In this document: piece by piece, positions 11,629 through 24,024 of the stretch
Layout of the letters: each line of letters begins with the position of its first letter
Position numbering within the stretch: the first letter of the stretch is position 1
From: Merluccius polli
Lineage: Eukaryota > Chordata > Actinopteri > Gadiformes > Merlucciidae
Length of the DNA stretch: 64,000 nucleotides
Direction: 5' to 3'
Assembly (NCBI GenBank): GCA_030340625.1
Contig: JAOPHQ010004835.1
Coordinates: forward strand, 60,001 to 124,000
The notes under the pieces: generated by a model
The model's input: the letters and a program-made list of their open reading frames with translations, nothing else
Told to the model about the DNA's origin: nothing
Databases searched by the model: none
Translations under genes and position numbers: made by a program

Positions 11629-12612
11629 ATGGCGGATGGGGACAGTGGCAGCGAGCGCGGTGGCAGCAGCGGCGGAGGGGGTGGAGGTGGAGGCGGCGGA
11701 GGTGGAGGCGGAGGCGGCGGGTTTCAGCACTACCAGCGGGAACCGGAGACCCAGGAGCTGGCGTCCAAGCGGCTGGACATCCAGAACAAGCGGTTCTACC
11801 TGGACGTGAAGCAGAACGCCAAGGGCCGGTTCATCAAGATCGCGGAGGTGGGCGCCGGCGGCTCCAAGAGCCGGCTGACCCTCTCCATGTCCGTGGCGGC
11901 GGAGTTCCGCGACTACCTGGGCGACTTCATCGAGCACTACGCCCAGCTGGGGCCCAGCAGCCCCGAGCAGATAGCCCAGTCCAGCGGCCCCGGCGGCGGC
12001 GACGAAACCGGGCCGCGACGGGCCCTGAAGAGCGAGTTCCTGGTGCGGGAGAACCGCAAGTACTACCTGGACCTGAAGGAGAACCAGCGCGGGCGGTTCC
12101 TGCGGATCCGCCAGACCGTCAACCGCGGGCCGGGCTTCGGGGTCGTCGGCGGCGGCGTCCCCGGCGGCGGCGGCGGCGGAGGAGGCGGCATGCAGGCCGG
12201 CCAGACCATCGCCCTCCCGGCGCAGGGTCTCATCGAGTTCCGCGACGCCCTCGCCAAGTTGATAGACGACTACGGCGGCGACGACGAGGAGCTGGGCGGC
12301 GGCGTTGGCGGCTGTGGCGGCGGCGCCGGGGGTTACGGCGAGCTCCCGGAGGGCACGTCCATCATGGTGGACTCCAAGCGGTTCTTCTTCGACGTGGGCT
12401 CCAACAAGTACGGCGTGTTCCTGCGGGTGAGCGAGGTGAAGCCCAGCTACAGAAACTCAATCACCATCCCGCTGAAGGCGTGGGGGAAGTTCGGCGGCGC
12501 GTTCAGCCGCTACGCCGAGGAGATGAAGGAGATTCAGGAGCGGCACCGGGACAAGATGTACGAGAGGCGGGCCGGAGAGGAGTCCGAGGGGGACGACGTG
12601 GACGACGATTGA
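11629..12612 (+). CDS. purb: Purine-rich element-binding protein beta (single exon)
   Basis: An intronless frame of 327 residues begins MADGDSGSER, the characteristic Pur-beta start, in the context AAGATGG. A run of 17 glycines (residues 15-31) is followed by three PUR repeats. Repeat I contains KRFYLDVKQNAKGRFIKIAEV (about 40-110). Repeat II contains KYYLDLKENQRGRFLRIRQTV and TIALPAQGLIEFRDALAKL (about 133-235). Repeat III contains KRFFFDVGSNKYGVFLRVSEV (about 255-320). The C-terminus is acidic. The repeats bind single-stranded purine-rich DNA and RNA, and Pur-beta represses smooth and cardiac muscle genes. Glycine-rich linkers are longer than in the human protein (312 residues from memory). 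An open frame upstream of the ATG lacks an ATG start and is not included. Confidence 0.96.
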   Translation: MADGDSGSERGGSSGGGGGGGGGGGGGGGGGFQHYQREPETQELASKRLDIQNKRFYLDVKQNAKGRFIKIAEVGAGGSKSRLTLSMSVAAEFRDYLGDFIEHYAQLGPSSPEQIAQSSGPGGGDETGPRRALKSEFLVRENRKYYLDLKENQRGRFLRIRQTVNRGPGFGVVGGGVPGGGGGGGGGMQAGQTIALPAQGLIEFRDALAKLIDDYGGDDEELGGGVGGCGGGAGGYGELPEGTSIMVDSKRFFFDVGSNKYGVFLRVSEVKPSYRNSITIPLKAWGKFGGAFSRYAEEMKEIQERHRDKMYERRAGEESEGDDVDDD

Positions 12613-13640
12613 TTGGTCTTTTGGATGACTGCTTGAGGTTTTTGCTTCCCCACAAAAAGCGGACAACCACCACCACCACAACATGATGCAGAAACCCGGA
12701 GAAGAAACCCGGGGTGTGGGTGTGGGGGGTGGTATGGGGGAGGGATGGGGGGGGGAGGGGTGGGGGGGGGGGGGGGGGGGTGCAGAGAGATGGGGCTGTT
12801 ATGTGCATGACGAATTGAACTTAAAAATGGTAAAAAACAGTGGATATAACACAGGAAAAAAAAAACTAAGAAGAAGACAAAAGTAGGCCTATATTTGACT
12901 GAGAAATTGCTGTCTATATAAGAGAATCGTGTTCCAAGGTTGTAGATGGTGTTATAATAGCTAAAACTGATTGCAGAGTGCGGTAGTGTTGCTCCTGTAT
13001 GAGATCCCCCTCTTTTGAAGAAAAATAGAGAAATGTTGTCCATTTGGTAAACCCCGTAAATGTAGCCCAGAGAATTAAGTTTGGACAGTGCTCCAGATAC
13101 AGCAGTGGTTTACTATAGTCCCAGTAGGTTTCATTGATTTGCAATGGCAAGAGTTGACCCCGAGCTGACCTCTGTAATCGATATTTTAATAAGGAAGCGT
13201 GTGTGTGTGTGAGAGAGAGAGGGAGATTCCCCTCTCACCACTTCCCCTTTTGTCTGTGTGTTATGTCCCAATAGGCAAGTGTAATAGCGTAGAGAAAAGA
13301 GGTCCCCACTGTACAACGTAGAAGAAGAAATCAGAACCATCAGATCCATGTCCTCGGCTTGCATAGCGGGCATCACGGGCACGGGCAGGGCATTGGTTCA
13401 CCGAGGTCCCGCGAGGGGATCTGATTAAAAGCACACCAATCATTTGGACTCTGTGCGGCCGCCTGATTCTGTCAGGATAGGCACACCACCAAGCACGCTC
13501 ACGGTGCTGCCAGCCCTGCTCCAACAGCTGAAATGTGTTTTGTACTGTGAATGCCTTAGAATCCCATACATTTTAATTATGTATATGGTTGCATCAGCAA
13601 TGCCTACACTGACTGATGCCTGCAAGTTATCTCCAAGGTC

Positions 13641-13671
<31 letters not shown>

Positions 13672-15055
13672 TGTGTGTGTGTGTGCGTGTGTGTGTGTGT
13701 GCGCGCGCGTGTGCGTGTGTTGGTTTGGCATCGGTAACTACTACCAGTCCAGAGTCTGTGGCAATCTGAGAATGTCTTGTGTGGATTGCAGGCCCATGAA
13801 TCACCCCATCCCCTGTCCTACCCGGTAACACATTCATTCATTCATACACACTCCCTCCACACGCTGAGCTAGAATCTGTAGCACTGCACTAGTCTTAATG
13901 TCAGAGTCGGATTATCAAAAGTTAATGTTACCAGGCTGGTTCTATAGCCCAAGGGACTAATCTGTGGCTTTGATGGCTGTTCGGATCCATTGGTCATGAA
14001 GTCGGACCATTACTGACTGATGCAAAATTCAGTCTGATTGTAAAAAAACAAAGAGAAATATTGGTGCTTTTGAAAATCAAAACCCCCAATTGGGTGCTGT
14101 ATCTAAAGTGACACTGCAAGATATTTACTTAATAAAATACTAAGTATAGATAGAAATATTTTTCAAAAGAGATATATTGAAGTATGTCTAAGAACTAGAT
14201 GACATTTATTAGATAATGCTGCCTAAAGTGGCTTATTTAAAACACTAAACTTGGATGCAAAGGTCCAGGGTGATATTTCATACCTGTTTTTTTTTTTCTT
14301 CCTAATATTTCTTTTATTCCTTAGAGGAAATTGTAAAGAAGAGTACAATAATATTCAGAACTCAGTATAATATAGATTTTTAGAGAATGCTTTGTATAAA
14401 TCGTGTCATGCTAACACTTAGCACTCTCGGTTACATTGAGTTGTCAATCATCCTGGTTAACCCATTGTAATGCTTTATGTCACTGATAGATTTCCCATCA
14501 GTTGCCATAACACACAAACATCAACAATGATGCTCATTTTGTCTTTAGTGTTTGAAAACGTAAATTTTTGCATGCCTGCTCTTGTGCCGAGCCGCCTTGG
14601 GTTTATTTTATTTTTTTCTTTTGCATATTCTAATAGCTGTATGATGGTATTTATCCATGTTTGGCGCAAATTTATTTTCTGTATTGCAATGGAATAAAGG
14701 TTCGAAGTTTACTTCCCAGCATAATGATAATTAAAAAACAACCTAGCATCCTCGATGCTTATAGGGAATGTAATTCACTGGCCCACTTTCTTTTAAGTTT
14801 AAGTGTGCAAACCTCGTTGAATTTAACTTTTATTTCCCGTTCTTAAACACAGCAGAAAATATGCCATACACAACACCTGGGAGCAATAGTTTTTTTATAT
14901 TGATATAAATATATATAATATACACATAAAGTGGAACTACATCCTTTTTCCTGTACTGTGTTACGTGAAATGGCAGCTGTTTCAGTCGTGTGTTCTGCTG
15001 TAATATTCTACCAAGTTCCTTTCAACGAGAAATAAAAAAAAAAGGGTGGTTTTTG
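12613..15055 (+). other. Probable long 3' UTR of purb
   Basis: No further coding frame follows the purb stop. The region holds a G-rich tract (about 12736-12781), a (GT)n tract (13641-13719) and two AATAAA signals at 14693-14698 and 15031-15036. Pur-beta genes usually have a single coding exon with a long 3' UTR, so either signal could be used. This is inference from position and signals only. Confidence 0.45.
13641..13719. repeat. (GT)n microsatellite in the presumed purb 3' UTR
   Basis: Nearly perfect GT dinucleotides with single A and C interruptions and a short GC-alternating end. Confidence 0.9.
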
Positions 15056-16614
15056 CTCAGGAGCTGTGTGCTGTTTTCTTTTATTACTACTACACTAGTG
15101 GGAGTTGAGACCACATTCTGCTTAATGAACTATGGCAATCAATAGCTTTTTCTCGTGTCAGCAAAGCGTGTGCAATGTTGCATTAAGGATGGTTAGTGTG
15201 TCGGCAGAAACATCTTGACCTAACTTCCGTTGCTCTTTCCGTAAGAGCAACGGAAGTATGGTTTTAATTACTAACAAGTTGTCATACTATTGTCTCATAT
15301 GGTGAATAGCGCAATTCGGTTGGATTCATAAAACTATGCAATCAGTTCTATTTAGTTCATTATTTGCTCAAAATTGATCTTTAATTATCCCCTTCGAGCC
15401 TCCCAATCATTTAGTTTGAGCAGTATTTATTATACAATATATCTAGTGTTACTCATCCCATTGAGTCACAACAACACGTCACCACTGACCACCGTGTCAC
15501 CATGTGTCGGCCCAGTTTGCATATGGAGGTTTGCACGTCCTAAAATGACAACCAGTTGTCGTAAATGGTGCCGGTGTCAGATTTGTGTGTTCACTAGGAA
15601 CGGGAATCGGCAGGGACCTCACCATCTGATATTACGATTTTCGACTGCCGATACAATGTTATGATTTTTTTTTTTCGATTTTATCTTTTGTGTGGTATAA
15701 CCTGGTCCGTTGGTGTCCACCATTGTTTTTTTTTAATGAACGAGGCTGAACAGATCAGAACATAGTTGATGCAAATTGACAATTGGCGAACACACTATGC
15801 CCTCTGTACGGTACCATTAATATGTTTCCCCTATAGTTAATGTTAACTTTTCGGGGGTCACATTCATTTTTGAGTCAACCTGACGATACAAGTATTGTGG
15901 AAGCAAAGAATCGCACATGAATTCCTTCCCCACCACTGTAATTGTTCACTGTGTTGCAGTGTGCAGTTTTACACACTGGGTGATGACACTGCACTTCACA
16001 CATATTTCCTTCACACATATTTCAGCTGATCAAAAGGGGGGCAACAATGGAAATGTTTTTTATTGCTCCTTTTTCCGTTGACTGAGTCAATATTGTTGAA
16101 TTGCCAATAAAAAAATGTCCTGCTTTGAGACACAATGACTAAAGGTTTTACAAAGGTCAGTTATTGAGAAATAATTGAGAGGCTTGAGCTTAGTCACCAG
16201 ACACACTGCTAATGGTTTCTCAGTAAATCGATGAGCTCGCTATTAGGCCATAACCACTGAATCAGTGCTTCAAGCAGTCGCCATTGTGGCGTGACAATCA
16301 ATCCTATTTAGACTCACGAGAGACGTTCATGAGACTTTCTTGACTAAAAGAAACCAGTACTGTGGTGGTGGCCACGCCATCAATAGAAACTTTGTGTGAG
16401 GTTCAATGTGTCTCCACATTTCACTGATTAAAAGTGCAAAAATTGAGCCGTTGAATGCTGTCCCATATATGTTATACTGTATATAACCACAGAGTGCGCG
16501 CACACCTCACCCCATCTTACCCCACTTCCTCCATTTTCATCTTAAAAGCATGTGAGACAATGTAAATGATGAGTAAGCAATTTAGAGGGGGGGGGGGGGG
16601 GGGGATAGAGAGAG

Positions 16615-16669
<55 letters not shown>

Positions 16670-17710
16670 TAGAGAGAGAGAAGGGGGGATAGAGAGAGAG
16701 AGAAGGGGGGGATAGAGAGAGAGAGGGGGGTATAGAGAGAAGGGGGGTGGAGTGTGAAGGGCATGTAATAGCACACTATGGGCCCTGGGCCAGTGAAAGA
16801 AGGGATTATTCAGCATGGCTTGGTGTCCCGGTGCTGGCCTGCTGTAGAGATACACACCATGCTAAGCTAAAGGGCCACAGAGACCGACCAGCTCCGAGGC
16901 TAACGGATCCTGTGACGGGCCAAGATGGCAGCATGACTACTGTGTAGAAATTGCAGACCGATCTAAAATATACACGTGATGCACCCACGGTTAGTGTTCA
17001 TAGTGTTCATATATATACTGTATATATATATACACACATGGCCAAAATTACAGCATGGATTAAGCGCCTGCCCAGGAAATATCCTATAGTAGTATGAATG
17101 AGAGGCTACTGAGCTATTTTTAGCCAGTGTTGCCATGTGCAAGGAATGCTGTTGGAGATCTCTCTCACTGTATGCAGAGGAAACTGGACATTTTCTATGT
17201 GCATGACAAAGTGTCATCCTAATCCCAAACACGAGAAAATTATCAGCTTGTTCCTGCAGCATTTACACAGAAACGCTACACATTGTAAGAGCTACGACTC
17301 ACACACTCTTTCCACACGCACATGCACACGCACAGACACACATACACACACACACACACAAACTTTGCCTGGATAGATCGGCTACAGAGGTTTGTTGATC
17401 CCATCTGTCCCACCTGGTGCCCCAGACAGAAAATGAGGGTGTAAGAAGAATAAAAAACGTAAAGATATAATGCAGATATAATAAACTAGTCAGTCAGGTA
17501 AGACTCTTAATAGTTAATCATCAATCAAATCATAATAGTAACATTTCAATCTAAAGTCAAAACACACAACATGCAAATAAGGATGGAGATATAGAGTATA
17601 TGAAACCATTTATTGTATATCAAAAGTATTTATTGTAAAAAGTATTCACTGACATACATACATAGTACATATTACTCTAGCTGCATATAGTAGCCTAGCC
17701 AGTAGGCCTA
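15056..17710. other. Intergenic region with simple repeats and one perfect hairpin
   Basis: No gene is seen. A perfect 15-bp inverted repeat with a 5-base loop lies at 15223-15257. A poly-G/(GA)n tract fills about 16587-16746, an AT-alternating tract about 17010-17034 and CA repeats about 17336-17360. Confidence 0.6.
16587..16746. repeat. Poly-G followed by (GA)n with repeated GGGGGGATA units
   Basis: A poly-G run is followed by a long GA tract, then by several units of the form AGAGAGAGAAGGGGGGATA. Translations of it produce Ser/Leu/Pro-rich frames without meaning. Confidence 0.9.
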
Positions 17711-18029
17711 CTTTATTAATCCCAGATGGAGGCGTCTAGCCGGGGTCACTCGAATACTGTTGAGTCACCAAGGCTGCTTTTTCCCCCTTTCAAACCCAAG
17801 TCTGATCCCTATTGAATTCACTGCAGGGATATAACATAAATACACCATTCATATGTTTAGTATGTAATGTGTTATAGAAATAAAACAGGATTAATGATTG
17901 CCTCGAGTAGTGATTCCCAATCACAATGTGCAAAGCAGGGTTGTATTGAAAATAAGTAAACAACAAGGTAAAAAAAAAAAGACAGAAGATACAAAGAAAA
18001 TGTCAGCGTTGAAGCATAAGTATTATATG

Positions 18030-18080
18030 CACCATAATAATAATTAATTGCATTTATAGAGCACTCTTCAAGACATCAAG
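18030..18080. repeat. Fragment of an interspersed repeat with (ATA)n and a GCATTTATAGAGC-like core
   Basis: The short sequence ATAATAATTAATTGCATTTATAGAGCA resembles the start of the longer repeat at 31798-32545, which has ACTTGCATTTATATAGCGC after (TAA)n. It lies just past the stop codon of the cytokine-like gene on the minus strand. Confidence 0.45.
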
Positions 18081-18097
18081 GCATCAGGCATTACATA

Positions 18098-19909
18098 CTA
18101 AACTTTTGGAAAGGTCTTGTTAAACAAGAAACTATCCGCATTTTCATGTTGCGAACTGGTTTTCCAGTCCTGGAGAAATAGCTTTTCGTCTTTAATGACG
18201 AGCATCATGCCGGGTTCCGCTAAAGACTCCAGACGGTACCAATCTCCCTTATCCTCACTGGCCCACGTGAAGCAGGATCCTGGATCCTCCAATATCATTG
18301 GGTCATTAAGCTGTGCTATTATCAGCTGTGGACACAAAAGACGGTTAAACTCAAAAGGTAATTGTAAATAATGACCAAATTGTAAATGATATTTGCATTC
18401 CCGTTGGTCCAAATAGGACAAATGGTCCAACTTTTCCGTGATTCTTTTAGAAGAAATGAAGTTCATGTAGCAGACCACCATTTTTTCATAACACACACAG
18501 TCCTCTCTTATATTAGAAAATGGCCGAGCATGCCAGTTCCCTTTTAATCAGTGGTACCAATTAGTCATTGGTAAGAGTGCCCATATACATATTACATTAT
18601 TTTGTTTTTGTTTTGTTTAATTATATTTTCATATATTATTTTAATAATGTCATTATATATTTCTATGAAGTTGCATCTATATTAGCAATATATCATTTTA
18701 ATTTAATTCCAGATTAATTTACCTGAAATTTTATTACAATATAAGTGTATATTTACCTCCAGTTTGCTTTTATTGACCGTTGGAATGTAGGACCTGTTGC
18801 CAAACATGAACGAGAAAGCCACCTTCCTGTTTTCTGTCCACTCGTAGAATGTCACTGTGTAAAAGAGCAGCAAGCAAACATTAAAGGTCATGTCTTCTTT
18901 TACATAATATCACAAAATTGTCTCCATTCCCACTCCCTTAAAAGTTGATTAAGCAGACTGCCATCTGTCATCATCACCCCCTCTAGCATTTTAAAAGGAC
19001 TTGCAGGGGGCAATAGTCATTTAACTCTTCTGCATATATGTTCACATTCTGTTTCTCTCTGCAGATGGGTCTGGGCTAGATCCCATTGAAAGCCTTTCCA
19101 AAAATATAAAAAGGTGAGTTGCTTATAAGCACGCATATTGTCTCTTTATTAGTCATTATAAAGCACTTATTAATGCATTATTCTGCATGACCCTACAACT
19201 ACTAGGCCATTAACTTTAATATTAGAGTTTTCCCTCAATAACTTCCTAATTATTGCTTATTGATAGTAAGTAAGGAAGTTGTAGTACATAAATTACGATC
19301 TTGGCAACTAGTTAATGGTGAATATGTGGTCCATAATCTAAAGTGTTACCAAAAAATGATATGGCCAATCAATTAGAATATGTTTTTGCTTTACTTCCAA
19401 CCCGGATTCGGCAAGAGTGAAGAGAGCACGAGCGTCGCTCTGATTGGCTGGAGCGACAGACAACGTAGAGCATGGCCATATTGGGGAATCAGCTGCTGCC
19501 CAGCCACGGTCACAGATCATTGCAAAACGTCAGCGTGAAAATCAGTATGTTCTCGCGAGGCTTGCGGACTTACATTGTTCAAAAAGAAAAAAACTCCAGC
19601 CAATCAAGACTCACGTGGTTGCCCACCTTTCTGTCCATCTTTTAACATCGTTATTCAGTCTATCTCAGAAAAAACAGTTGTGATTGCTCAGTCGTTGCTC
19701 CAGAGGAGTGGTTTAGTAATGTTTGGACTGCAGGCACGCCTATCATTTTACCATGTTTGTTAAAAAGCCCGAGGGCGGACAGATCTGCAGAGAACAGAAT
19801 GTGCACCAGCAAGATCAGACTTAGAGGGATCACTCAGTAAGCAGACCCGATCTCCTGCAATAGTTTTTTAGCACGTTTTTTCCTAAAAGCACATCACTAC
19901 TGACACCTG

Positions 19910-19940
<31 letters not shown>

Positions 19941-20083
19941 GGGGGGGGGCATTTACCATTGTATTGTTGTAAATTCTGGGCCGACTTGGATGTCAAAGCG
20001 ATATTTCCAGACAGACTTTTCTCGACAGTCACCTGCCTTCCATGTTTGGTATTGAGGTGGCCCATTTTCGGACTAGGATCCAT
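18098..20083 (-). CDS. Probable IL-1-superfamily-like beta-trefoil cytokine (three coding exons)
   Basis: On the minus strand, exons 20083-19957, 18854-18757 and 18325-18098 join in phase (phase 1, then phase 0) with GT...AG junctions to give 150 residues. The protein starts MDPSPKMGHL and has no signal peptide, as in leaderless IL-1 family members of about 150-155 residues. The last exon has the spacing of the family C-terminus: CFTWASEDKGDWYRLESLAE, then PGMML, and a final SFLFNK strand. This resembles the F-x-S-A-x-x-P-G-W-[FY]-[LI] and final FYFQ-like pattern of IL-1 proteins. Such cytokines signal through IL-1R-type receptors with TIR domains. The family call rests on remembered patterns only; another beta-trefoil protein remains possible. 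The exon structure is better supported than the name. Confidence 0.5.
19911..19949. repeat. (GT)n followed by about 28 G, next to a splice donor
   Basis: The run ends one base from the GTAAAT donor of coding exon 1 of the cytokine-like gene. The minus-strand intron therefore begins GTAAATGCCCCC and continues as a long C tract. Confidence 0.9.
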
Positions 20084-20146
20084 GATGATAGCTTCAGTTG
20101 AACAAAATCTGCTTTGGACAAAAAGATTAAAAAGATTAAAGATTAA

Positions 20147-20804
20147 AGGGACACTAAGTAGTTTTTTTAGTAATTTATTACCTCAAATCAACGTCTTCAT
20201 TCATAAATAAGTCCCCATTGGTGTAAAATTATCTCTGTCAACAATCTCACTTATCCTCCTGAGCGAAGAATCACTTATCTAAATTTACATAGGATGGGTA
20301 AGCTCTATGGAGGCTTCCATGTCCTTCCGGTCTATGAACTGCCGAGAGGGATAAAAAGCACTACGTGGTACAGGTAAGGCTGAACGCGTTTTCACTCAGA
20401 GCCAGCATGACTGTGGAACAGAGAAGTTGGGTTACGATCGCGCCCCCCCCCCCCCCCCCGTCGGTCGTAGGTCCGGGGTGGGTTAATATCCCCCCCCCCC
20501 CGTCGGTCGTAGGTCCGGGGTGGGTTAATATTGCGCCCCCCCCCCCCCGTCGCTTATATGTGAATAAGGGAGTACCGTACCGGCACTTTTTTTTTTCCAC
20601 TTCGAGCACTGAACGTACCTCATCATCCGAAACAAAACTTGATGAAGTGGTGTTTGAAGTGTTATCATGTTGTCATAGCTTCTTGAATCTTGACTAATAC
20701 CGCTTGCCGTAGTTCGAAAACGCGAGGCGCTAGAGAGCATACATTTGTTTGAATGCAAAATACAATTTGACCACTAGATGGGGGGAAAACTACTTAGTGT
20801 CCCT
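20147..20804. mobile_element. TTAA-target non-autonomous DNA transposon, copy 1
   Basis: The element starts AGGGACACTAAGTAGTTTT and ends with the inverted ACTACTTAGTGTCCCT, and TTAA lies on both sides (20143-20146, 20805-20808). A TTAA target suggests the piggyBac or a similar superfamily. No transposase is present. Inside are poly-C runs separated by the spacer GTCGGTCGTAGGTCCGGGG. A longer copy lies inverted at 49475-50321. Confidence 0.8.
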
Positions 20805-20808
20805 TTAA

Positions 20809-21836
20809 AGATTCAATTAATACATTATTTATTGTATTAAAGGCATATCTGAAAAGGAGCAGGAGACATGATGATAATACGCTTGGATGAGGAACTAGGT
20901 TTAGGAGGATATAGGGTAGCATTGTGAGTATTATCATGTACAATTTCAACTTGGATGGAAATGACAGCATGCGTTTCCCGTTGCTCTTCAAAGTTTCTCA
21001 CTCTAATGACTAAGTGTGACTGTAGTGTGAATAAAGACATTCCTTCTCATTACTGACCCCTTCTGGCCCTAAGTGAACTGCAGCCTGCTGGGGCTACAGC
21101 ATTGACAGCACTGGAGTGTGAGCTCCGTGGGTGGTGAGGCAATAACATTCATAAGCTAATGTTAGTTATAATCATAAAGAAAACGTTAGTTATAAACAGA
21201 CAATGTCAGTGTCGTGAGTGGATATAATGTACAGAAAATGTGCAAACTAGTTCTGAAATATAATAGAAATCAGCCCACATGCTGTTCTACGCAACGGAGA
21301 GTCGGGGAAGGTTAAATTACAATCTATTTATGCATGTAAAATCCTTCAAGTCACAGTTGTACATCATTAACTCACGCTGTATAAATGATTTTATAAACCA
21401 TCATCTCATGAATAATTGATCACTGATTATGCATTTCTCAGGCTACTTATGTAGGCTATTATAACTTGCATATTAGGCCTACTTATGTAGGAACAACGCT
21501 TTTCGCTATGAATTGACTATTTACATTATGCTTAAAGGTGCTGCTAAAGTGCTACCCCGTTTTTGAAAAATGTGGGCTATGTTTGCAAGTCGTTGTTCAG
21601 ATAGACAACCACAGCTCATTAATATCGGCAGGCTACCTTCTGATCAATCACTTACAGCTGATAGGTGACATATTGCGGGCGATTGGTTTGGCCAAAAATG
21701 TCAATTATATGGCATAGGCCTACAATTAAGCGTGTGTCAACACCTCACCTAACACTCAACATGTATCACCTAACACCCACTTACTGTCTAGGTGGGCCAG
21801 AGAGCCACGCCTGACAGCTATTCGGCTGTTTACAAC
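20809..21836. other. Non-coding region, nothing identified
   Basis: AT-rich sequence without a plausible gene or transposon boundary. It lies in the presumed first intron of the cytokine-like gene if the upstream non-coding exon at about 23.2 kb is real. Confidence 0.4.
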
Positions 21837-22486
21837 CAGGGCTTAATTTGAGGGGGAGCAAGCCGGAGCGCGCTCCGGAACCTCGGACGCGCGCTCCGGA
21901 ACCTCTGACGTTGGCTCCGCCAGCTATTTATAGCTGTCATCCGCGATCCGCCACCTCTCTTGACAAACAATATATTTTTTTTCTTTGTCTGTCCGTATCC
22001 GTGAGTGCAGGTGTGTTGCCTGGTTGTCTGTCGGTCTGCCTCTGTTAAGAGTAAAATAGTATCTAGTGTTATCTGCCTTCGGTGAAGCGCGTTTTTGTTT
22101 TCCGTTTTCTTTCTGCTCTGGTGATCGAGCGGCCGTCGTTGGTGGCCTTTTGTGTTCTGTTCGTTTTTGAACCTCTTCCTTTTTCAAGGACTTGGTGTAT
22201 ATTGTTAACTATTTTATCCGGGCACATCCCCATTCCCTGGCTTTAGTTATACTGTATTGTCTTGCTTTGTTGACTAAATACAGCATTGAACATAGGAATT
22301 TGTAGTCTATCCGGATTTGATGTGACTATCGTTATTAGGCCTACAATACATGCCCAGATTATTTTCGGTGTGGCGCACAGGGTTGCTCGAAAGCGCCCCC
22401 CCCCCCCCCCCCCAAACGCTTTTTTTTCGCACCGGAGCCACTCATCCTCTGCGCTCCGGGACCTCCAACGTTACAAATTAAGCACT
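21837..22486. mobile_element. hAT-like non-autonomous element with CAGGGCTTAATTTG end
   Basis: The left end CAGGGCTTAATTTG pairs with an inverted CAAATTAAGCAC near 22475-22485. The possible 8-bp duplication is imperfect (TTTACAAC left, TATACAAT right). Repeated GCGCTCCGGAACCTC units near the left end recur as a GCTCCGGGACCTC unit near the right end. A poly-C run lies at about 22397-22413. A related left end appears at 33195. The superfamily call is tentative. Confidence 0.5.
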
Positions 22487-23218
22487 ATACAATTTCACAT
22501 ATGTCCCCTAGTATCTCCGGATGAGATATGACGGATTTCAGTTTTTATTTTATTTTGATTTGCAAACTGAGCATAGAGGTGCTATTTTTAGCCTGGCCCA
22601 ATGCACACGCATTGATGTTCGGCCACCTAAATACAAGCGGCTGCATAACGGCTGTGATAACACTTTCTCCAGCCTGGCCCAACACGCGTTTCCCAACAGG
22701 TGCGAAGAAATCCGTCAAATGTGATCTTATTCCAAGATACCAGGTGACATGTGTTAACTTGAATGGTTTTCTAGGCAGAAATAGTTTTTTCCACAAAAAA
22801 AGGTGGACCGTTTCAATAAGTAGCCTAACTAATATAGAAACCAACTTCAACGTCGTCTTGGATCATTAGGTGTTTTTTTTAGCCTGTGTAGTGACATTGA
22901 CGATAACTACAATATGATATTATGATATTGATATAATATTGATATAATATTAACATTATTACAACAAAGTATGCTATGGACAATCGTTATCATATCAATA
23001 AGATATTCCAAAAATCCGCGATTGTCATAAAGAAAATCCTATAGGCCTATATAAAATATAGGATACAAATTATATATATAACTGAATAGAACTGACTATA
23101 GACGATTATTAACTAAATCAACTATATTAGCCATATAACACTCAATACACGCAAATCATCCGAAATGACCGTTATCACCCTATTAGCAGCCTACTCTGAG
23201 GCATAGACTGGTACTTAC

Positions 23219-23335
23219 AAAGCTTGGTTGTGCTGTGGGCTGACCAGTCTGGACGGCTCTGGGTCAAAAAAGGAGACAATCTTCCCATGCAGCTCGCTGT
23301 TTTCCTGGAGACGGACTGCACGTCTGCGTCTTATA
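23219..23335 (-). promoter_or_regulatory. Candidate TATA box and non-coding first exon on the minus strand
   Basis: On the minus strand a TATAAG box (23335-23330) is followed about 110 bases later by a strong donor, CTTT|GTAAGTACC, with the exon ending at 23219. The short ATG frame inside stops after seven codons. If spliced to the acceptor region just upstream of 20083, it would be the leader exon of the cytokine-like gene. The link is inferred from strand, order and splice signals. Confidence 0.35.
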
Positions 23336-23682
23336 TGCGATGGAGAAAGAGAGAGGCGTCGCAGTCGGAACCAATGGGCGAATCAGCCAATCCGACAGGT
23401 TGCCAAATTCTTCCGGATGTGGATGGACAAAAGATGACGAACAAAACACTTTCAACTTCCACGTTTTTCCCTTTTCTGCCAGGAATGTACCACTATTAAA
23501 CTTTGAATCCAATAAAGACACACATAAAAACAAACCCACATTGGCCTAGCAGTGAATAATTAACCAATATCGCACCAGATGGAGTGTGACCTGTACTAGT
23601 AATATCTTAGATTAACGGTACAAAACCACGACGCCAGAGTGGGAGACCAGAACCTTAGGCTCGGTGGCGCCATTCCGCATTG

Positions 23683-23745
23683 TTCTCTGGTAGTGGAGCG
23701 CGGGAAGTCAGGGCGCTGGGGAGCGATTGAGTTCAGCTAGCACGC

Positions 23746-23825
<80 letters not shown>

Positions 23826-23905
23826 CGTTTTTCTCTGGTAGTGGAGCGCGGGATCAAGTCAGGGCGCTGGGGAGCGATTGAGTTCAGCTAGCACACGCAC
23901 GCACG

Positions 23906-23954
<49 letters not shown>

Positions 23955-24024
23955 CGTTTTTCTCTGGTAGTGGAGCGCGGGAAGTCAGGGCGCTGCTGGG
24001 GAGTGATTGAGTTCAGCTAGCACG

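Noticed and set aside
11544..12686. 380-codon Arg/Gly-rich frame overlapping purb
   Set aside because: It is a frame shadow of the GC-rich purb coding sequence, whose own frame encodes all three PUR repeats.
20361..20758. Pro- and Gly-rich frames with repeated VVGPGWVN
   Set aside because: They are poly-C cassettes of a non-autonomous transposon, found again at 49522-49863.
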